Notes: a model not told the origin generated them from the sequence alone. A DNA stretch of 64,000 nucleotides from Chloroflexota bacterium (GCA_005880695.1 VBGR01000032.1:56592-120591); one strand, 5' to 3'. Shown: positions 1 to 7,743, numbered from the stretch's first letter. Program-made: numbers and translations.

Positions 1-414
1 CTGGAGCCGGTCGAGCAGCAGCGTGAGCTCTTCCAGCTTGGCTTGCTGGGCTCCCGTGGCCGCCATGCGGTCGAAGGCCTGGGCAACATCCTGGAGTCCC
101 GTCGGGCGCGGGTGCGTTCGACCCTGGAGAACCTCGAAAGCCCAGTCGCCCGGGTCGGAATACTTCAAGTAGGTGCTGCCCAGTTCGTCCGCTTCAAGCT
201 GGGTCAGCGCCTGCACCGCCCGCCACATCGTGCTGCCGCCGAGGTTCTGGACGCGGGGGTCGTTGGGGCTGAAAGCCCGGCCCGTCATCCACACGGCGGC
301 AAGTCGGAGGTCGGCTGGTTCCAGCTCGCGCAGGTACTCGGCGAGGACCCTGGTCTTCTCCAGCTTGGAAGCCGTCGCGCCGATCGCATCGGCCGTCCGG
401 CTGAACTTGAGCAC
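1..414 (-). CDS. ATP-dependent DNA ligase, N-terminal part (runs off window)
   Basis: This is the first 138 residues of a protein that continues beyond base 1. They read as the alpha-helical N-terminal domain of ATP-dependent DNA ligases: an opening of the type LKFSRTADAIGATASKLEKT, then a helix with LAEYLREL and the stretch DLRLAAVWMTGRAF. The catalytic nucleotidyltransferase part, with its KxDG lysine, lies outside the window. The start is GTG at 414, because an in-frame TAG sits four codons upstream. The MBL-fold nuclease at 1042-2004 is on the same strand just upstream, and such nucleases are known partners of this kind of ligase in a bacterial DNA repair module. A role in strand-break repair is inferred from that pairing. 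Confidence 0.8.
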   Translation of the reverse strand, partial: MLKFSRTADAIGATASKLEKTRVLAEYLRELEPADLRLAAVWMTGRAFSPNDPRVQNLGGSTMWRAVQALTQLEADELGSTYLKYSDPGDWAFEVLQGRTHPRPTGLQDVAQAFDRMAATGAQQAKLEELTLLLDRLQ

Positions 415-435
415 GGTGATCTATCGTAGGTTCGA

Positions 436-648
436 ATGCGACGCTGTCCGTATCTGGAGGAGTACTACAAGGACCGGCTCGGGCCGATCCGCGTCTACCA
501 CTTCGACTGCCACGTCGACCACCGCTCCAAGGTCAAGCGGTCGCTCCGGGACAGCCCGCCCATCTGCGTACGCAACTACGAGGACTGTCCGCTCTACGTC
601 GCCGAGAAACGGCGCGAGGACGGCCTGATCACCCGCTACACCGACTGA
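436..648 (+). CDS. small conserved Cys-containing protein, unknown function
   Basis: The product is a 70-residue soluble protein that I do not recognise. It has four cysteines, in RRCPYLEEYY, FDCHVDHR, ICVRNYED and DCPLYV. The last two lie seven residues apart near the C-terminus, and with the His residues they could bind a metal or an Fe-S cluster. There is no signal peptide or membrane segment. It is transcribed divergently from the ligase, whose start lies 22 bp away. The next gene, 30 bp downstream on the same strand, also carries Cys pairs, so the two may form a small operon. Even composition across the frame and the absence of a better competing frame support a real gene. Confidence 0.6.
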   Translation: MRRCPYLEEYYKDRLGPIRVYHFDCHVDHRSKVKRSLRDSPPICVRNYEDCPLYVAEKRREDGLITRYTD

Positions 649-662
649 GCCAAAAGTTCCAG

Positions 663-677
663 TAAGGTCTCCTAGCT
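663..677 (+). promoter_or_regulatory. possible leaderless -10 box (TAAGGT)
   Basis: TAAGGT at 663-668 fits the TANNNT form of a -10 element and lies 9 nt before the GTG start at 678, leaving no room for a normal ribosome binding site. No clear -35 box is visible. Confidence 0.3.
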
Positions 678-1037
678 GTGCGCTGCGAAACCTGCGGTGC
701 CCCTGCCGTCGTCCGGAACGGCGCCTGCGTCTTCTGCCGGACGCCGATCCGCGAAAGCGACGCCCCCGTCGAGCTGCTGACCTACCTGGCGGACCACCTA
801 CCGTTGGTCCGCACGAAGCGCTTCGGGATTATCGGCCGGGGCCTCGTCCGGCGCCTGGACATCACTGTCGATGGCGAGCGTTTCCGGGCCCGCGCGGTGC
901 GCGGCCGCCTGTTGCTCGAGCCCGACCTGCCGCCGGCGCAGTGGGTCGAGCGCCTGCTGGAACGCCTGAGCAAAGTCGCCTCCGCCGACGCAGACGTGCG
1001 GGCCAGGCTGCTGCGCGCCGGCTGGGCGCTCCGCTAG
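678..1037 (+). CDS. small zinc-ribbon protein
   Basis: The 119-residue product begins with a compact zinc ribbon in the first 22 residues (CETCGAP, then CVFCRTP, two CxxC pairs). A basic alpha/beta region of about 95 residues follows, which I cannot assign. The start is GTG at 678. No Shine-Dalgarno is seen, but TAAGGT at 663-668 lies 9 nt upstream, so the mRNA may be leaderless. The gene ends 4 bp before the stop of the convergent MBL nuclease. It sits between two genes of a DNA repair module and might bind nucleic acid, but the function is unknown. Confidence 0.6.
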   Translation: MRCETCGAPAVVRNGACVFCRTPIRESDAPVELLTYLADHLPLVRTKRFGIIGRGLVRRLDITVDGERFRARAVRGRLLLEPDLPPAQWVERLLERLSKVASADADVRARLLRAGWALR

Positions 1038-1041
1038 CCGG

Positions 1042-2004
1042 CTAGTCGAGGAGCAGCGTCAGCTGCTCGGTCTGGCTCAGCGCCCAGGCCCGGACGCCGC
1101 GCTTGCGCAGGTGCCTGGCCAGGTCCTCGGTGAACCCGTGCACCGTGTAGACCTGCTCCGGCTGGACCCGGTCGACGACTTCCAGCAGCTCCGGGAAGTC
1201 GCAGTGGTCGGAGAGCGCGAAGGCGAGGTCGGCGCCGAAGATCCGCCGGAAGGTGCGGTCCTGCGCCCAGCCGGAAACGAGCGCGCAGCTGTAGCGGTGC
1301 AGCTTGCGGACCTCGTCCTTGCCGGCGGGCGGGGCGACGACCACCCGGTTCGAGTAATCCTCGCCAGGCTTGAGCTCGATCCAGTCGGGCAAGACCTCGC
1401 CTGCGCTTTCATACGCTCGCGCGGCGGGCACGCAGCGATGCTCCAAGGCGAACTTGAGCCGGTATTCGGCCAGCGCCAGCATCACCTCCTGGGCCTTGCC
1501 GATGGCGTGGCAGAGGAGGACCGGCGTGACCTGGTTGGCGAGCGAGCGGTGGCACCACATGGCCAGCTCCTCGATCACGCTGGAGCGGTCGGGAAAGTTG
1601 AAGTGGGGCCGGCCGTAGGTGCTCTCGATGATCAGCACGTCGGCTTTGGGCAGGTCCAGCGGGTGGCCGCAGCGCAGCTTGAGGTCTCCCGTGTAGAGGA
1701 GGCGAGCGCCATCCTCGAAGAGAACCTGCGCCGAGCCCAGCATGTGGCCGGCCGGCAAGAGTGTGACGGTCCCGGTCCCGATGTCGACCGGCTCACCGTA
1801 GCCGGCGACGAGCGCCTCCTTGGGCCGGCGGTTGGGTGTGCTGAGAGCGAGCGTGTGCTCGGTCAGGAGAGCGACCTTGTGCCGGCGGGCGTGGTCGGCG
1901 TGGGCGTGGGTGACGACCGCCAGCTGGCGCGCCGTCTGGGGGTCGAGCCAGAGGTTGTGATCGGGCAGGGAGACGCCGCGATCCCAGGTGACGTTACGGG
2001 TCAC
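1042..2004 (-). CDS. MBL-fold exonuclease of the ligase-associated repair module
   Basis: The 320-residue protein is a metallo-beta-lactamase fold hydrolase of the CPSF/SNM1-like type. It has the signature THAHADH near residues 32-38, a second metal site in LPAGHMLGSAQV and the Asp of LYTGDLKLRCG, followed by IIESTYGRP as in RNA/DNA-processing MBL nucleases. The late motifs SGWAQ and ALSDHCDFPEL fit the C-terminal half of the same family. The length matches the proteins annotated as ligase-associated DNA damage response exonuclease. The partial ligase on the same strand downstream supports that role. The start ATG overlaps the stop of the epimerase gene by 4 bp, so the two are translationally coupled. 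Confidence 0.85.
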   Translation of the reverse strand: MTRNVTWDRGVSLPDHNLWLDPQTARQLAVVTHAHADHARRHKVALLTEHTLALSTPNRRPKEALVAGYGEPVDIGTGTVTLLPAGHMLGSAQVLFEDGARLLYTGDLKLRCGHPLDLPKADVLIIESTYGRPHFNFPDRSSVIEELAMWCHRSLANQVTPVLLCHAIGKAQEVMLALAEYRLKFALEHRCVPAARAYESAGEVLPDWIELKPGEDYSNRVVVAPPAGKDEVRKLHRYSCALVSGWAQDRTFRRIFGADLAFALSDHCDFPELLEVVDRVQPEQVYTVHGFTEDLARHLRKRGVRAWALSQTEQLTLLLD

Positions 2005-2708
2005 GCGAGGCGAACCTGGTCCTGCATCGAGTAGAGATCATGGGGCACTGTCGCCCCCACCGCCGCGTAGGCCTCGAACGGGATGCCGATGTCAACGACC
2101 CAGACCGTTCCCGCCAAACCCGGCCCGTCCAGTTTTCGGAGGCCGGGCTTAGGGAGACCCAGGGTGACGGTGAGGTCGGCGCGCACGGTCGGATCGAGCG
2201 CCTTGCCCGTGTCCGTCTCCAGGCCTGAGGGGACGTCCACCGCGAGGACCTGCTTGCCGGCGCTGTTGATCGTCTGGATCCACTCGGCGTACTTCCCCCC
2301 GGGCGGCCGGCTGAGGCCGGTTCCGAGCAGCGCGTCGACGATGGTCCGAGCTGCACCGAAGTCGGGTTCGGCTCGGATCTCGACCCCCATCGCCTCCAGC
2401 GCTTCCGCCTCGAGCGCTGCGGGCCCCTTCAGAGCGGCGCGGTCGGTGCAGGCGACGCTTTTGAGCCTTCCCCAGCGATGGAGGTGACGGGCGGCGGCAA
2501 GGCCATCGCCGCCATTGTTGCCGTGGCCGCAGACCACAACAGCTAAGCCCTCGCAGTGCCTGGCGACCTGCCAGCCCGCGGCCTCCATCAGCCACTCCAC
2601 CGGCACCCGGAAGCGCTCGGCCGTGAGCCGGTCGACCTCCCGGGCCTGCGCGCTAGTCAGCGACGGCAGGTCGCGGCCGCTGGACGATGAAGGAGCAGAA
2701 GGGGTCAC
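2001..2708 (-). CDS. nnrE: NAD(P)HX epimerase (YjeF N-terminal family)
   Basis: The 235-residue product matches the YjeF N-terminal domain, which epimerises damaged NAD(P)H hydrates so that the S form can be repaired by a dehydratase. Visible motifs are the opening SAQAREVDRL, the glycine-rich VVCGHGNNGGDGLAAARHL loop near residues 58-76, DALLGTGLSRPP, and the catalytic region AVDVPSGLETDTG. Only the epimerase half is present, since the ADP/ATP-dependent dehydratase domain often fused to it is missing here. The ATG at 2708 lies 56 bp inside the 3' end of the upstream regulator. Homology begins near residue 17, and no closer canonical start is visible. Confidence 0.85.
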   Translation of the reverse strand: MTPSAPSSSSGRDLPSLTSAQAREVDRLTAERFRVPVEWLMEAAGWQVARHCEGLAVVVCGHGNNGGDGLAAARHLHRWGRLKSVACTDRAALKGPAALEAEALEAMGVEIRAEPDFGAARTIVDALLGTGLSRPPGGKYAEWIQTINSAGKQVLAVDVPSGLETDTGKALDPTVRADLTVTLGLPKPGLRKLDGPGLAGTVWVVDIGIPFEAYAAVGATVPHDLYSMQDQVRLA

Positions 2709-3306
2709 GCCGGTGGATCGACTTCTCTTGAGAGACCGGCGCCTGGAGCAGCCCGGCCAGAAGATGGGGTGTGATCGTGCAGACCTGCGGGAATTTCAAG
2801 GCGGTGTTGCGAAAGGGGCAGTTGTGGATCTTGACGGTGATAGTTCCGTCGGGGTTCTGCTGGGCCTCGGTCAGGGTCCCGGCCTTGGCGATCCAGGCCA
2901 CGATCCGGTCCAGCTTCTCATCGAAGCTGAGCCCGTCGAGGGTGCCCTCGATGTGCTGGGCGCGGCGGGCGGCCACGCGTCGGAAGAGCTCGTCGATCAG
3001 GTCCGGCCCGCCCATCTCGTCCAGCTCCGTCAGGACCATCGTCGCGAGCTGGCCGTAGCGCTTCGGAAACGCGGAGTCGGCGCGGTCGGTGAGCGCGAAC
3101 TGGAGGGACGGGCGACCCCGCTTGTGGCGGACTGGGGTGCTCAGGACCATGCCCTGGCGTTCGAGGTTGCCCAGGTGCTGGCGAACCGCGTTGGGGGTGA
3201 TGCCAAGCTCGCTGCTGATGTCTTCGGCGGAGGCCGCGCGCTTGCGTCGCAGGAGGTGGAGGATCTCGTTCCTGGTCGAGCGGCCGGCAAGGCTGGAGGA
3301 CATCAA
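2653..3306 (-). CDS. SufR-like winged-helix Fe-S regulator
   Basis: The 217-residue protein has an N-terminal winged helix (NEILHLLRRKRAASAEDI, then LGITPNAVRQHLGNLERQGM, with the wing at RHKRGRPSLQF). Three cysteines follow in the C-terminal third: NCPF, then VCTI 12 residues later, then FCSF 27 residues after that. SufR, the [4Fe-4S] repressor of Fe-S cluster assembly genes, has a comparable helical middle and late Cys cluster. No suf genes are in view, so the target is unknown. Its 3' end overlaps the epimerase gene by 56 bp, so the two are probably co-transcribed. A general DeoR/ArsR-type regulator is the alternative reading. Confidence 0.7.
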   Translation of the reverse strand: MMSSSLAGRSTRNEILHLLRRKRAASAEDISSELGITPNAVRQHLGNLERQGMVLSTPVRHKRGRPSLQFALTDRADSAFPKRYGQLATMVLTELDEMGGPDLIDELFRRVAARRAQHIEGTLDGLSFDEKLDRIVAWIAKAGTLTEAQQNPDGTITVKIHNCPFRNTALKFPQVCTITPHLLAGLLQAPVSQEKSIHRRDPFCSFIVQRPRPAVAD

Positions 3307-3383
3307 ATGGGCCCAGTTCTAAGCTGCTGGGGAACTCTAACATTTTGCCCCCGCCGCCTGACTCGAATTTTCCAAGGACAAGG

Positions 3384-3411
3384 TTGACAAAAGGCAGGCC
3401 CCGGGTAGACT
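3384..3411 (+). promoter_or_regulatory. sigma-70-like promoter for the 102-aa gene
   Basis: TTGACA at 3384-3389 is followed after 16 bp by TAGACT at 3406-3411, a near-consensus housekeeping promoter. The expected transcription start lies about 20 nt before the ATG at 3437. Confidence 0.55.
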
Positions 3412-3436
3412 GGCCTGAGGGGGTTAGTCACATCGA

Positions 3437-3745
3437 ATGCTTGAAGACGCCTGCGTAGAAATCGAGCAGTTGACCAAACGAGACCGGCAAGAACGCCGGC
3501 AGAAGTACGCGCGCCGAAACCGGATGCGGTATATCGACCGCTTGCTCAACGAGCTCGAAATGCTGAACCTGGCCGACCAGACCCGGACTCCGCGCGAGAT
3601 CGCGCTGGCCGTTGACGAGCTGGTCGAAGACGCGGACCTGGCGGAGATCAAGGGCGAGCGGAGCCTGGAGACGGTGCCGGAGGCGATGGACGTCCTCTAC
3701 GACATCCAGGACTCGCTGATGTTCAACCAGATCGAGGACGAGTAG
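3437..3745 (+). CDS. small charged cytoplasmic protein, unknown function
   Basis: The product is a 102-residue protein that I do not recognise. The first 40 residues are strongly basic and helical (TKRDRQERRQKYARRNRMR). The remainder is acidic and helical, ending in NQIEDE, with no Cys cluster, signal peptide or membrane segment. The shape suggests a small nucleic-acid or protein-binding factor, but nothing in the sequence proves it. A good TTGACA/TAGACT promoter lies just upstream and a hairpin lies just downstream, so this is probably a single-gene unit with its own expression. Confidence 0.6.
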   Translation: MLEDACVEIEQLTKRDRQERRQKYARRNRMRYIDRLLNELEMLNLADQTRTPREIALAVDELVEDADLAEIKGERSLETVPEAMDVLYDIQDSLMFNQIEDE

Positions 3746-3760
3746 GGCTTAACCAGTCCG

Positions 3761-3786
3761 GGGTGGGCGGCCGAAAGCGGCCACCC
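3761..3786 (+). terminator. possible terminator hairpin
   Basis: GGGTGG at 3761 pairs with CCACCC ending at 3786, and CCG pairs with CGG inside around an AAAG loop. A run of five T occurs at 3801-3805, farther from the stem than in a classic intrinsic terminator. Confidence 0.35.
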
Positions 3787-3858
3787 TCGTCGCTCGTCGC
3801 TTTTTCCTGGAGCTGTTCGCCGTCGGAGGAGGGCGCAGCCGCCGGCTAGCCGGCCGGC

Positions 3859-3981
3859 CTACTCGTCCTGAGCGGGCACCCAGGCCCGCGAGCCACGGTC
3901 GAAATGAAGGTGGCGCGGGTCGAGACCGGATCCAGCGGTGAGCCTTGCCAGGGAGCGGACCAGGAGAAGCAGGGCACCCAT
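3859..3981 (-). CDS. possible 40-aa ORF in the gap after the recombinase
   Basis: In the 284-bp stretch between the small gene at 3437 and the recombinase stop, an ATG at 3981 opens a 40-residue frame. It starts MGALLLLVRSLARL and ends AWVPAQDE. It follows the recombinase on the same strand by about 50 bp. No ribosome binding site is evident and no homology is recognised. It may be a real micro-protein, the remains of a longer gene, or chance. Otherwise this gap holds only the hairpin noted above. Confidence 0.2.
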   Translation of the reverse strand: MGALLLLVRSLARLTAGSGLDPRHLHFDRGSRAWVPAQDE

Positions 3982-4029
3982 ACAGCCCTATACCGCCGGC
4001 CGGGCGCGATGATTCCGCGAGCGGTTCAG

Positions 4030-4953
4030 CTAGGTTTTCTGCTTGTCGAGGAACTCCTGGTACCGGCGGTAGGCGTCCTGCTTTCGCGAGTCGACGATTT
4101 TCGTGTAGCCCTGCAGCGTGTTCAGGTTGGCGTGGCCGAGCACCTCCTGGACGAGGCGCACGTCGCCGCCCGTCACCTCCAGCAGCGTCGTCGCCGTCGT
4201 GTGTCGCGCTACGTGAGGCGACTTGAAAGACCACGCCCCCAGCTGGACGCGCAGGCGCCGCACGATGTGGCGCGCGCCGGCTCCGGTCAAGCGGCGTGCC
4301 CGGTCGTCGCCGATCTTGCGGTCGTAGTTGACGAAGAGCGCCATGCAGGCATCGGTCCGGTTCTGCAGGTAGTCCTCCAGCGCGGCTTTTGCATCTTCGG
4401 TCAGGTACACCGGCCGCTGCTTCGAGCCCTTGCCGGTCACGATGAGGCGGTTGCCCTGCCTCGGGATGTCGGTGCGTTCCAGCGCCAGCGCCTCGCTGAT
4501 CCGGCAGCCCGTCGAGATCAGAAAGTGGACCAGCGCGCGGTTCCGCTTCTCGAGCGGCGTTTCGCCGGGTAGTGCCGAGAGGAGGCGGGCCAGCTCTTCC
4601 GGTTCGATGGGCTTGGGGAGCCTTTGCTCCAGCTTGGGAAGCGTGATGCCGTTGGAGAGGTCTAGATCGAGCAGGCGCTCGCGGGCCAGCCAGCGCAGCC
4701 AGGACCGGACCGCCACCAGCGCCCGGGCGCGTGAAGCCGGCGACCGCAACGTCCCCGCCAGATGCCGCTGATAGGCGCGCAGGTCCTCGTGACGCAGATC
4801 TGCCATCTGCAGCGAATGGCCGTTGTCGGCGAGGAATCCGCCGAGACGGCGGATGTCGTGCGAATAGGCGCGAACCGTGTTCGGGCTCCGATTGGCCTCG
4901 AGTTGAAGCCAGCCGAGATATTCGTCGGACGCGGCGCGGAAATCGAGTGCCAT
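4030..4953 (-). CDS. tyrosine recombinase, XerC/XerD-like
   Basis: The 307-residue protein has the two-domain plan of Xer recombinases: an N-terminal SAM-like core-binding domain (about residues 8-92) and a C-terminal catalytic domain (about 115-300). The catalytic set is complete, with Arg151 in STGCRISEAL, a Lys near 175 in GKGSKQRP, His247/Arg250 in SPHVARHT, His274 in VLGHAN and the nucleophile Tyr283 in GYTKI. Length and motifs fit chromosome dimer resolution, but nothing separates XerC from XerD here. No phage or island genes flank it and no attachment site is seen, so a housekeeping role is likelier than integration. Confidence 0.85.
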   Translation of the reverse strand: MALDFRAASDEYLGWLQLEANRSPNTVRAYSHDIRRLGGFLADNGHSLQMADLRHEDLRAYQRHLAGTLRSPASRARALVAVRSWLRWLARERLLDLDLSNGITLPKLEQRLPKPIEPEELARLLSALPGETPLEKRNRALVHFLISTGCRISEALALERTDIPRQGNRLIVTGKGSKQRPVYLTEDAKAALEDYLQNRTDACMALFVNYDRKIGDDRARRLTGAGARHIVRRLRVQLGAWSFKSPHVARHTTATTLLEVTGGDVRLVQEVLGHANLNTLQGYTKIVDSRKQDAYRRYQEFLDKQKT

Positions 4954-4979
4954 GGCTGCCGCCGGCTGCGAATGATAGG

Positions 4980-4993
4980 GATAATCAACACCC
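4980..4993 (+). promoter_or_regulatory. -10 box for a probably leaderless acyltransferase gene
   Basis: GATAAT at 4980-4985 lies 8 nt before the GTG at 4994, which is the spacing expected when transcription starts at the start codon. The divergent recombinase gene begins about 30 bp away on the other strand. Confidence 0.4.
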
Positions 4994-5827
4994 GTGGCCC
5001 AAACGCTGAGGGTCCTCGCGGACTCCGACAGCAGACCGGACCTTCACGCCCGACCCCCAGTCGACGACTTCGGCTTCGACGTGGCGTACACCGAAAGGCT
5101 GCTGCCGCTGGCCTTGTGGATCTACCGCAACTACTTCCGCGTGGAGACGTTCGGCATCGAGAACGTGCCCGCCACGGGCCGCTGCCTGCTCGTTTCCAAC
5201 CACGCCGGCGTCGTCCCCTACGACGGCGCCATGATTCGGACCGCGATCCTGGCCGAGCATCGCCGCCCGCGCCACGCCCGCATGCTCGTCGTCGACTGGG
5301 CGTTCGCCGTGCCCTTCCTGTCGATGTTTCTGATGAAGACGGGCAACGCCATGGCGCACCCCGACAACGCTACCCAGCTCCTGGAGCGCAACGAGCTGGT
5401 GGGAGTCTTCCCGGAGGGCGTGAGGGGCGCGACCAAGCAGTTCAGCGAGCGCTATCGCGTCCGACGTTTCGGCCGGGGCGGCTTCATCCAGGTGGCGCTC
5501 CGCACCCGATCGCCGATCGTCCCGGTGGCGGTGGTCGGCTCAGAGGAGGTTCACCCCATCCTTTTCGACGTCCCGCTGCTCGCGGAGGTGCTGGGGACGC
5601 CGGCGTTTCCCGTGACCCCGACCTGGCCGGCGCTCGGCCTGCTCGGGCTGGTGCCCCTGCCGTCCAAGTGGCTGATCGCCTTCGGTGAGCCGATCGACCT
5701 GGCCGGCTACCCTGCGGACGCCGCCTCGGACCCGGCGGTCGTGCTCGAGCTCAGCGAGCGGGTCCGCTCCCGGATCCAGAAGCGGGTCTACGAGCTCCTG
5801 CCCCGCCGCCGGACGGCTTTTTACTAG
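4994..5827 (+). CDS. lysophospholipid acyltransferase family protein (PlsC/MGAT-like)
   Basis: The 277-residue protein is a membrane-associated glycerolipid acyltransferase. The catalytic block SNHAGVVPYDG (near residues 72-82) is the version of the NHxxxxD motif found in the MGAT-like branch. FPEGVRGATKQ (near 140) is the acceptor-binding motif, and PIVPVAVVGSEE (near 175) is the fourth conserved block. Such enzymes move an acyl chain to lysophosphatidate or a related lipid, although the exact acceptor cannot be read from sequence. The gene starts with GTG behind a close -10 box. Its last 77 bp overlap the 3' end of the convergent hsp20 gene. Confidence 0.8.
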   Translation: MAQTLRVLADSDSRPDLHARPPVDDFGFDVAYTERLLPLALWIYRNYFRVETFGIENVPATGRCLLVSNHAGVVPYDGAMIRTAILAEHRRPRHARMLVVDWAFAVPFLSMFLMKTGNAMAHPDNATQLLERNELVGVFPEGVRGATKQFSERYRVRRFGRGGFIQVALRTRSPIVPVAVVGSEEVHPILFDVPLLAEVLGTPAFPVTPTWPALGLLGLVPLPSKWLIAFGEPIDLAGYPADAASDPAVVLELSERVRSRIQKRVYELLPRRRTAFY

Positions 5828-6356
5828 ACCCGGGCTTGGGCGCCGTTTTCGGCGAGGGCTTCGGCGCCGCGACTTTGGGGGTCGGCTTGATCTCCGAGTA
5901 GGTCTCGCCCTTGGTCGCCTCGATGGTGGCCCGACCGCCGCTCCGGTTGACCTGGATGTTGATCCGCTCCGGAGCCTTCGGCTTCTGCTTCGGGATGCGG
6001 ATCGCGAGGATGCCGTGGTCGAAGCTGGCCGTGGCTTTGTCCGACCGGCACTCGACAGGGAGCATCACCTGGCGGCTGTATTCGATGCTCGACATCTCCT
6101 GGTGGAAGTAGTCGCGCTCTTCGACCGTGGAGTGGGCCCGGATCGTGAGCAGGCCCTCCGCCGCGCTGACCTCGATGTCCTCGGGCTTCACGCCAGGGAG
6201 CGCCGCTTCGATCACCACATCCGTCTCCGTCTGGTGGACGTTGATCGGCATCATCTCGCCGCGGCCGCGAGGGTGGTGCGGCTGGCCGGCGGCCTGGAGC
6301 ACCTGCTCCAGCAGGTCGCGCGCCGGGTTGGGCTCCAAAAAGCGCCAGCGGATCAT
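5751..6356 (-). CDS. Hsp20 small heat-shock protein with long basic tail
   Basis: The 201-residue protein contains an alpha-crystallin domain at about residues 33-135. It begins PINVHQTETDVVIEAALPGV and includes LPVECRSDKATASFDHGILAIRIPK, ending in the beta-9 region with the usual GxLxI-type motif. Such proteins are ATP-independent holdases that keep unfolding proteins soluble. The last 55 or so residues form an unusual tail rich in Lys, Pro, Ala, Ser and Gly (repeats of KPxPK). Family members normally have a short IxI tail. The tail is encoded mostly over the 77-bp antisense overlap with the acyltransferase gene, so it may have grown by loss of an earlier stop codon. Confidence 0.85.
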   Translation of the reverse strand: MIRWRFLEPNPARDLLEQVLQAAGQPHHPRGRGEMMPINVHQTETDVVIEAALPGVKPEDIEVSAAEGLLTIRAHSTVEERDYFHQEMSSIEYSRQVMLPVECRSDKATASFDHGILAIRIPKQKPKAPERINIQVNRSGGRATIEATKGETYSEIKPTPKVAAPKPSPKTAPKPGSSKKPSGGGAGARRPASGSGSGPAR

Positions 6357-6434
6357 CTGCCTACTCTTCGATTCTAGGGACCCGGGCCACTCCGCCGGCA
6401 GTTCGCGGTCGGTCGTTCGAACGGAAGGCGGAGG

Positions 6435-7625
6435 TTAGGCCACCGCGGTCGCGGGCCGCTGACGGCGACGCGGCCGGCGCCGGCGCCGCGACTGGCCCGT
6501 CCGCACGGTAGTGACGGGTGCACCCGCTGGAGCGGTTCCGCCGTTGATGTCCTTCAAATCGGGCGCGCCCAGCTGGCGCAGCCGCCGCCAGGCCTGCTCA
6601 TCCTCCGGTGAGACGAAGGTCAGCGCGCGTCCGGTCTGGCCCATGCGGGCGGTGCGGCCGACGCGGTGGGTCAGCCAGCCGGGGGTCTCCGGCAGCTCGA
6701 AGTTGATGACGAGGTCGACGTGGCTGATGTCGAGGCCGCGAGCGGCCACGTTGGTCGCCACCAGCACCCGCGTCCGTCCCTCTCGGAACGCGGCCATGGC
6801 GCGGTCGCGAACGGGCTGGGAGAGGTCGCCCTGGAGCTCGACGGAGTCGTGTCCCATGCGGTTCAGATCGCGGTTCAGCTTGCGCACACCGTGCTTCGTG
6901 CGTCCGAACACGATCGCGGCGCCGGGGTGGCTGTGGAGGAGGTTGCTGAGAGCGCCCAGCTTCGCGCTCCGCTCGACGCGCAGCAAGCCGTGGTCCAGCA
7001 GGTTCTCGCCTTCTGTCTCGGCCTCGATGCGACAGGGGTCCTGAGTGTGCTTGGCGATCATCCTGCTCACCCATTCGGGCATGGTCGCCGAGGCCAGCAC
7101 AGTTTGCGGTTGGTAGGTGAGCCCGAGCAGGCGCTCGACATCGGGTGCGAAACCCGCGTCAAGCATCTCATCGGCCTCGTCGAGCACGAGGTACTCGACC
7201 CGTGAGAGCGAGAGCTGCTTGCGCCCGATCATGTCGAGCGTGCGGCCGGGGGTGCCCACCACCACGTCGGCGCCGGCCTTCAGGGCCGCGGTCTGGGTGG
7301 CGTAGCCGATGCCTCCATAAAGGAGGGCACAGCGGAGGTTGGTGTCCATGCCCTTCAGCACGCCGGCCACCTGCATCGCGAGCTCGCGAGTGGGTGTCAG
7401 GATCAGAGCGCGCGGTCCTGGGGCCGGGCTGCCGAAGCGCTCGGCGAGGGGGACTAGAAACGCGAGCGTCTTGCCAGAGCCGGTGGGCGCCTCGATGACG
7501 ACGTCGCGCCCCGCGATCAGAGCGGGGATGGCTTCTGCCTGGATCTTGACCGGGACGGTGATCGATTGGGCCGCGAGGGCCCCGAGTGTTCGCGGGCTGA
7601 CGCCCGCTTCAGCGAATGACTGCAA
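6435..7625 (-). CDS. DEAD-box RNA helicase
   Basis: The 396-residue protein has the full DEAD-box core: motif I EAPTGSGKT near residue 44, PTRELAMQV, VGTPGR, motif II VLDEADEML near residue 148, motif III SAT, and in the second lobe RVLVATNVAARGLDI and HRVGRTARMG. The C-terminal 20 residues are Arg-rich (RRRRRPRRRQR), a common RNA-binding tail. It unwinds short RNA duplexes using ATP, with likely roles in ribosome assembly or RNA decay. The start is TTG at 7625 behind a clear AAGGAG. A promoter and a hairpin at 7724-7743 imply a 5' leader of about 120 nt, which suggests post-transcriptional control. Confidence 0.9.
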   Translation of the reverse strand: MQSFAEAGVSPRTLGALAAQSITVPVKIQAEAIPALIAGRDVVIEAPTGSGKTLAFLVPLAERFGSPAPGPRALILTPTRELAMQVAGVLKGMDTNLRCALLYGGIGYATQTAALKAGADVVVGTPGRTLDMIGRKQLSLSRVEYLVLDEADEMLDAGFAPDVERLLGLTYQPQTVLASATMPEWVSRMIAKHTQDPCRIEAETEGENLLDHGLLRVERSAKLGALSNLLHSHPGAAIVFGRTKHGVRKLNRDLNRMGHDSVELQGDLSQPVRDRAMAAFREGRTRVLVATNVAARGLDISHVDLVINFELPETPGWLTHRVGRTARMGQTGRALTFVSPEDEQAWRRLRQLGAPDLKDINGGTAPAGAPVTTVRTGQSRRRRRPRRRQRPATAVA

Positions 7626-7723
7626 CGAAATATTCTCCTTAGGTTTCCTCTCTTTTGGGTTCTTTTCTTTCAGCGACGATCAGGACCCGATGCTAGAGCG
7701 GGAGAGAGGACCCGAGCGGAGCA

Positions 7724-7743
7724 GGCCCACAAGGCGGTGGGCC
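7724..7743. promoter_or_regulatory. perfect hairpin in the leader of the helicase gene
   Basis: GGCCCAC at 7724-7730 and GTGGGCC at 7737-7743 form a perfect 7-bp stem with a 6-nt loop. It lies between the exporter stop and the helicase start on the same strand. No T run follows on either strand, so it is more likely a leader structure than a terminator. Confidence 0.4.

Noticed and set aside
4030..4953. Integrase of a genomic island
   Set aside because: No adjacent tRNA, attachment repeat or phage gene is seen; a Xer role is simpler.
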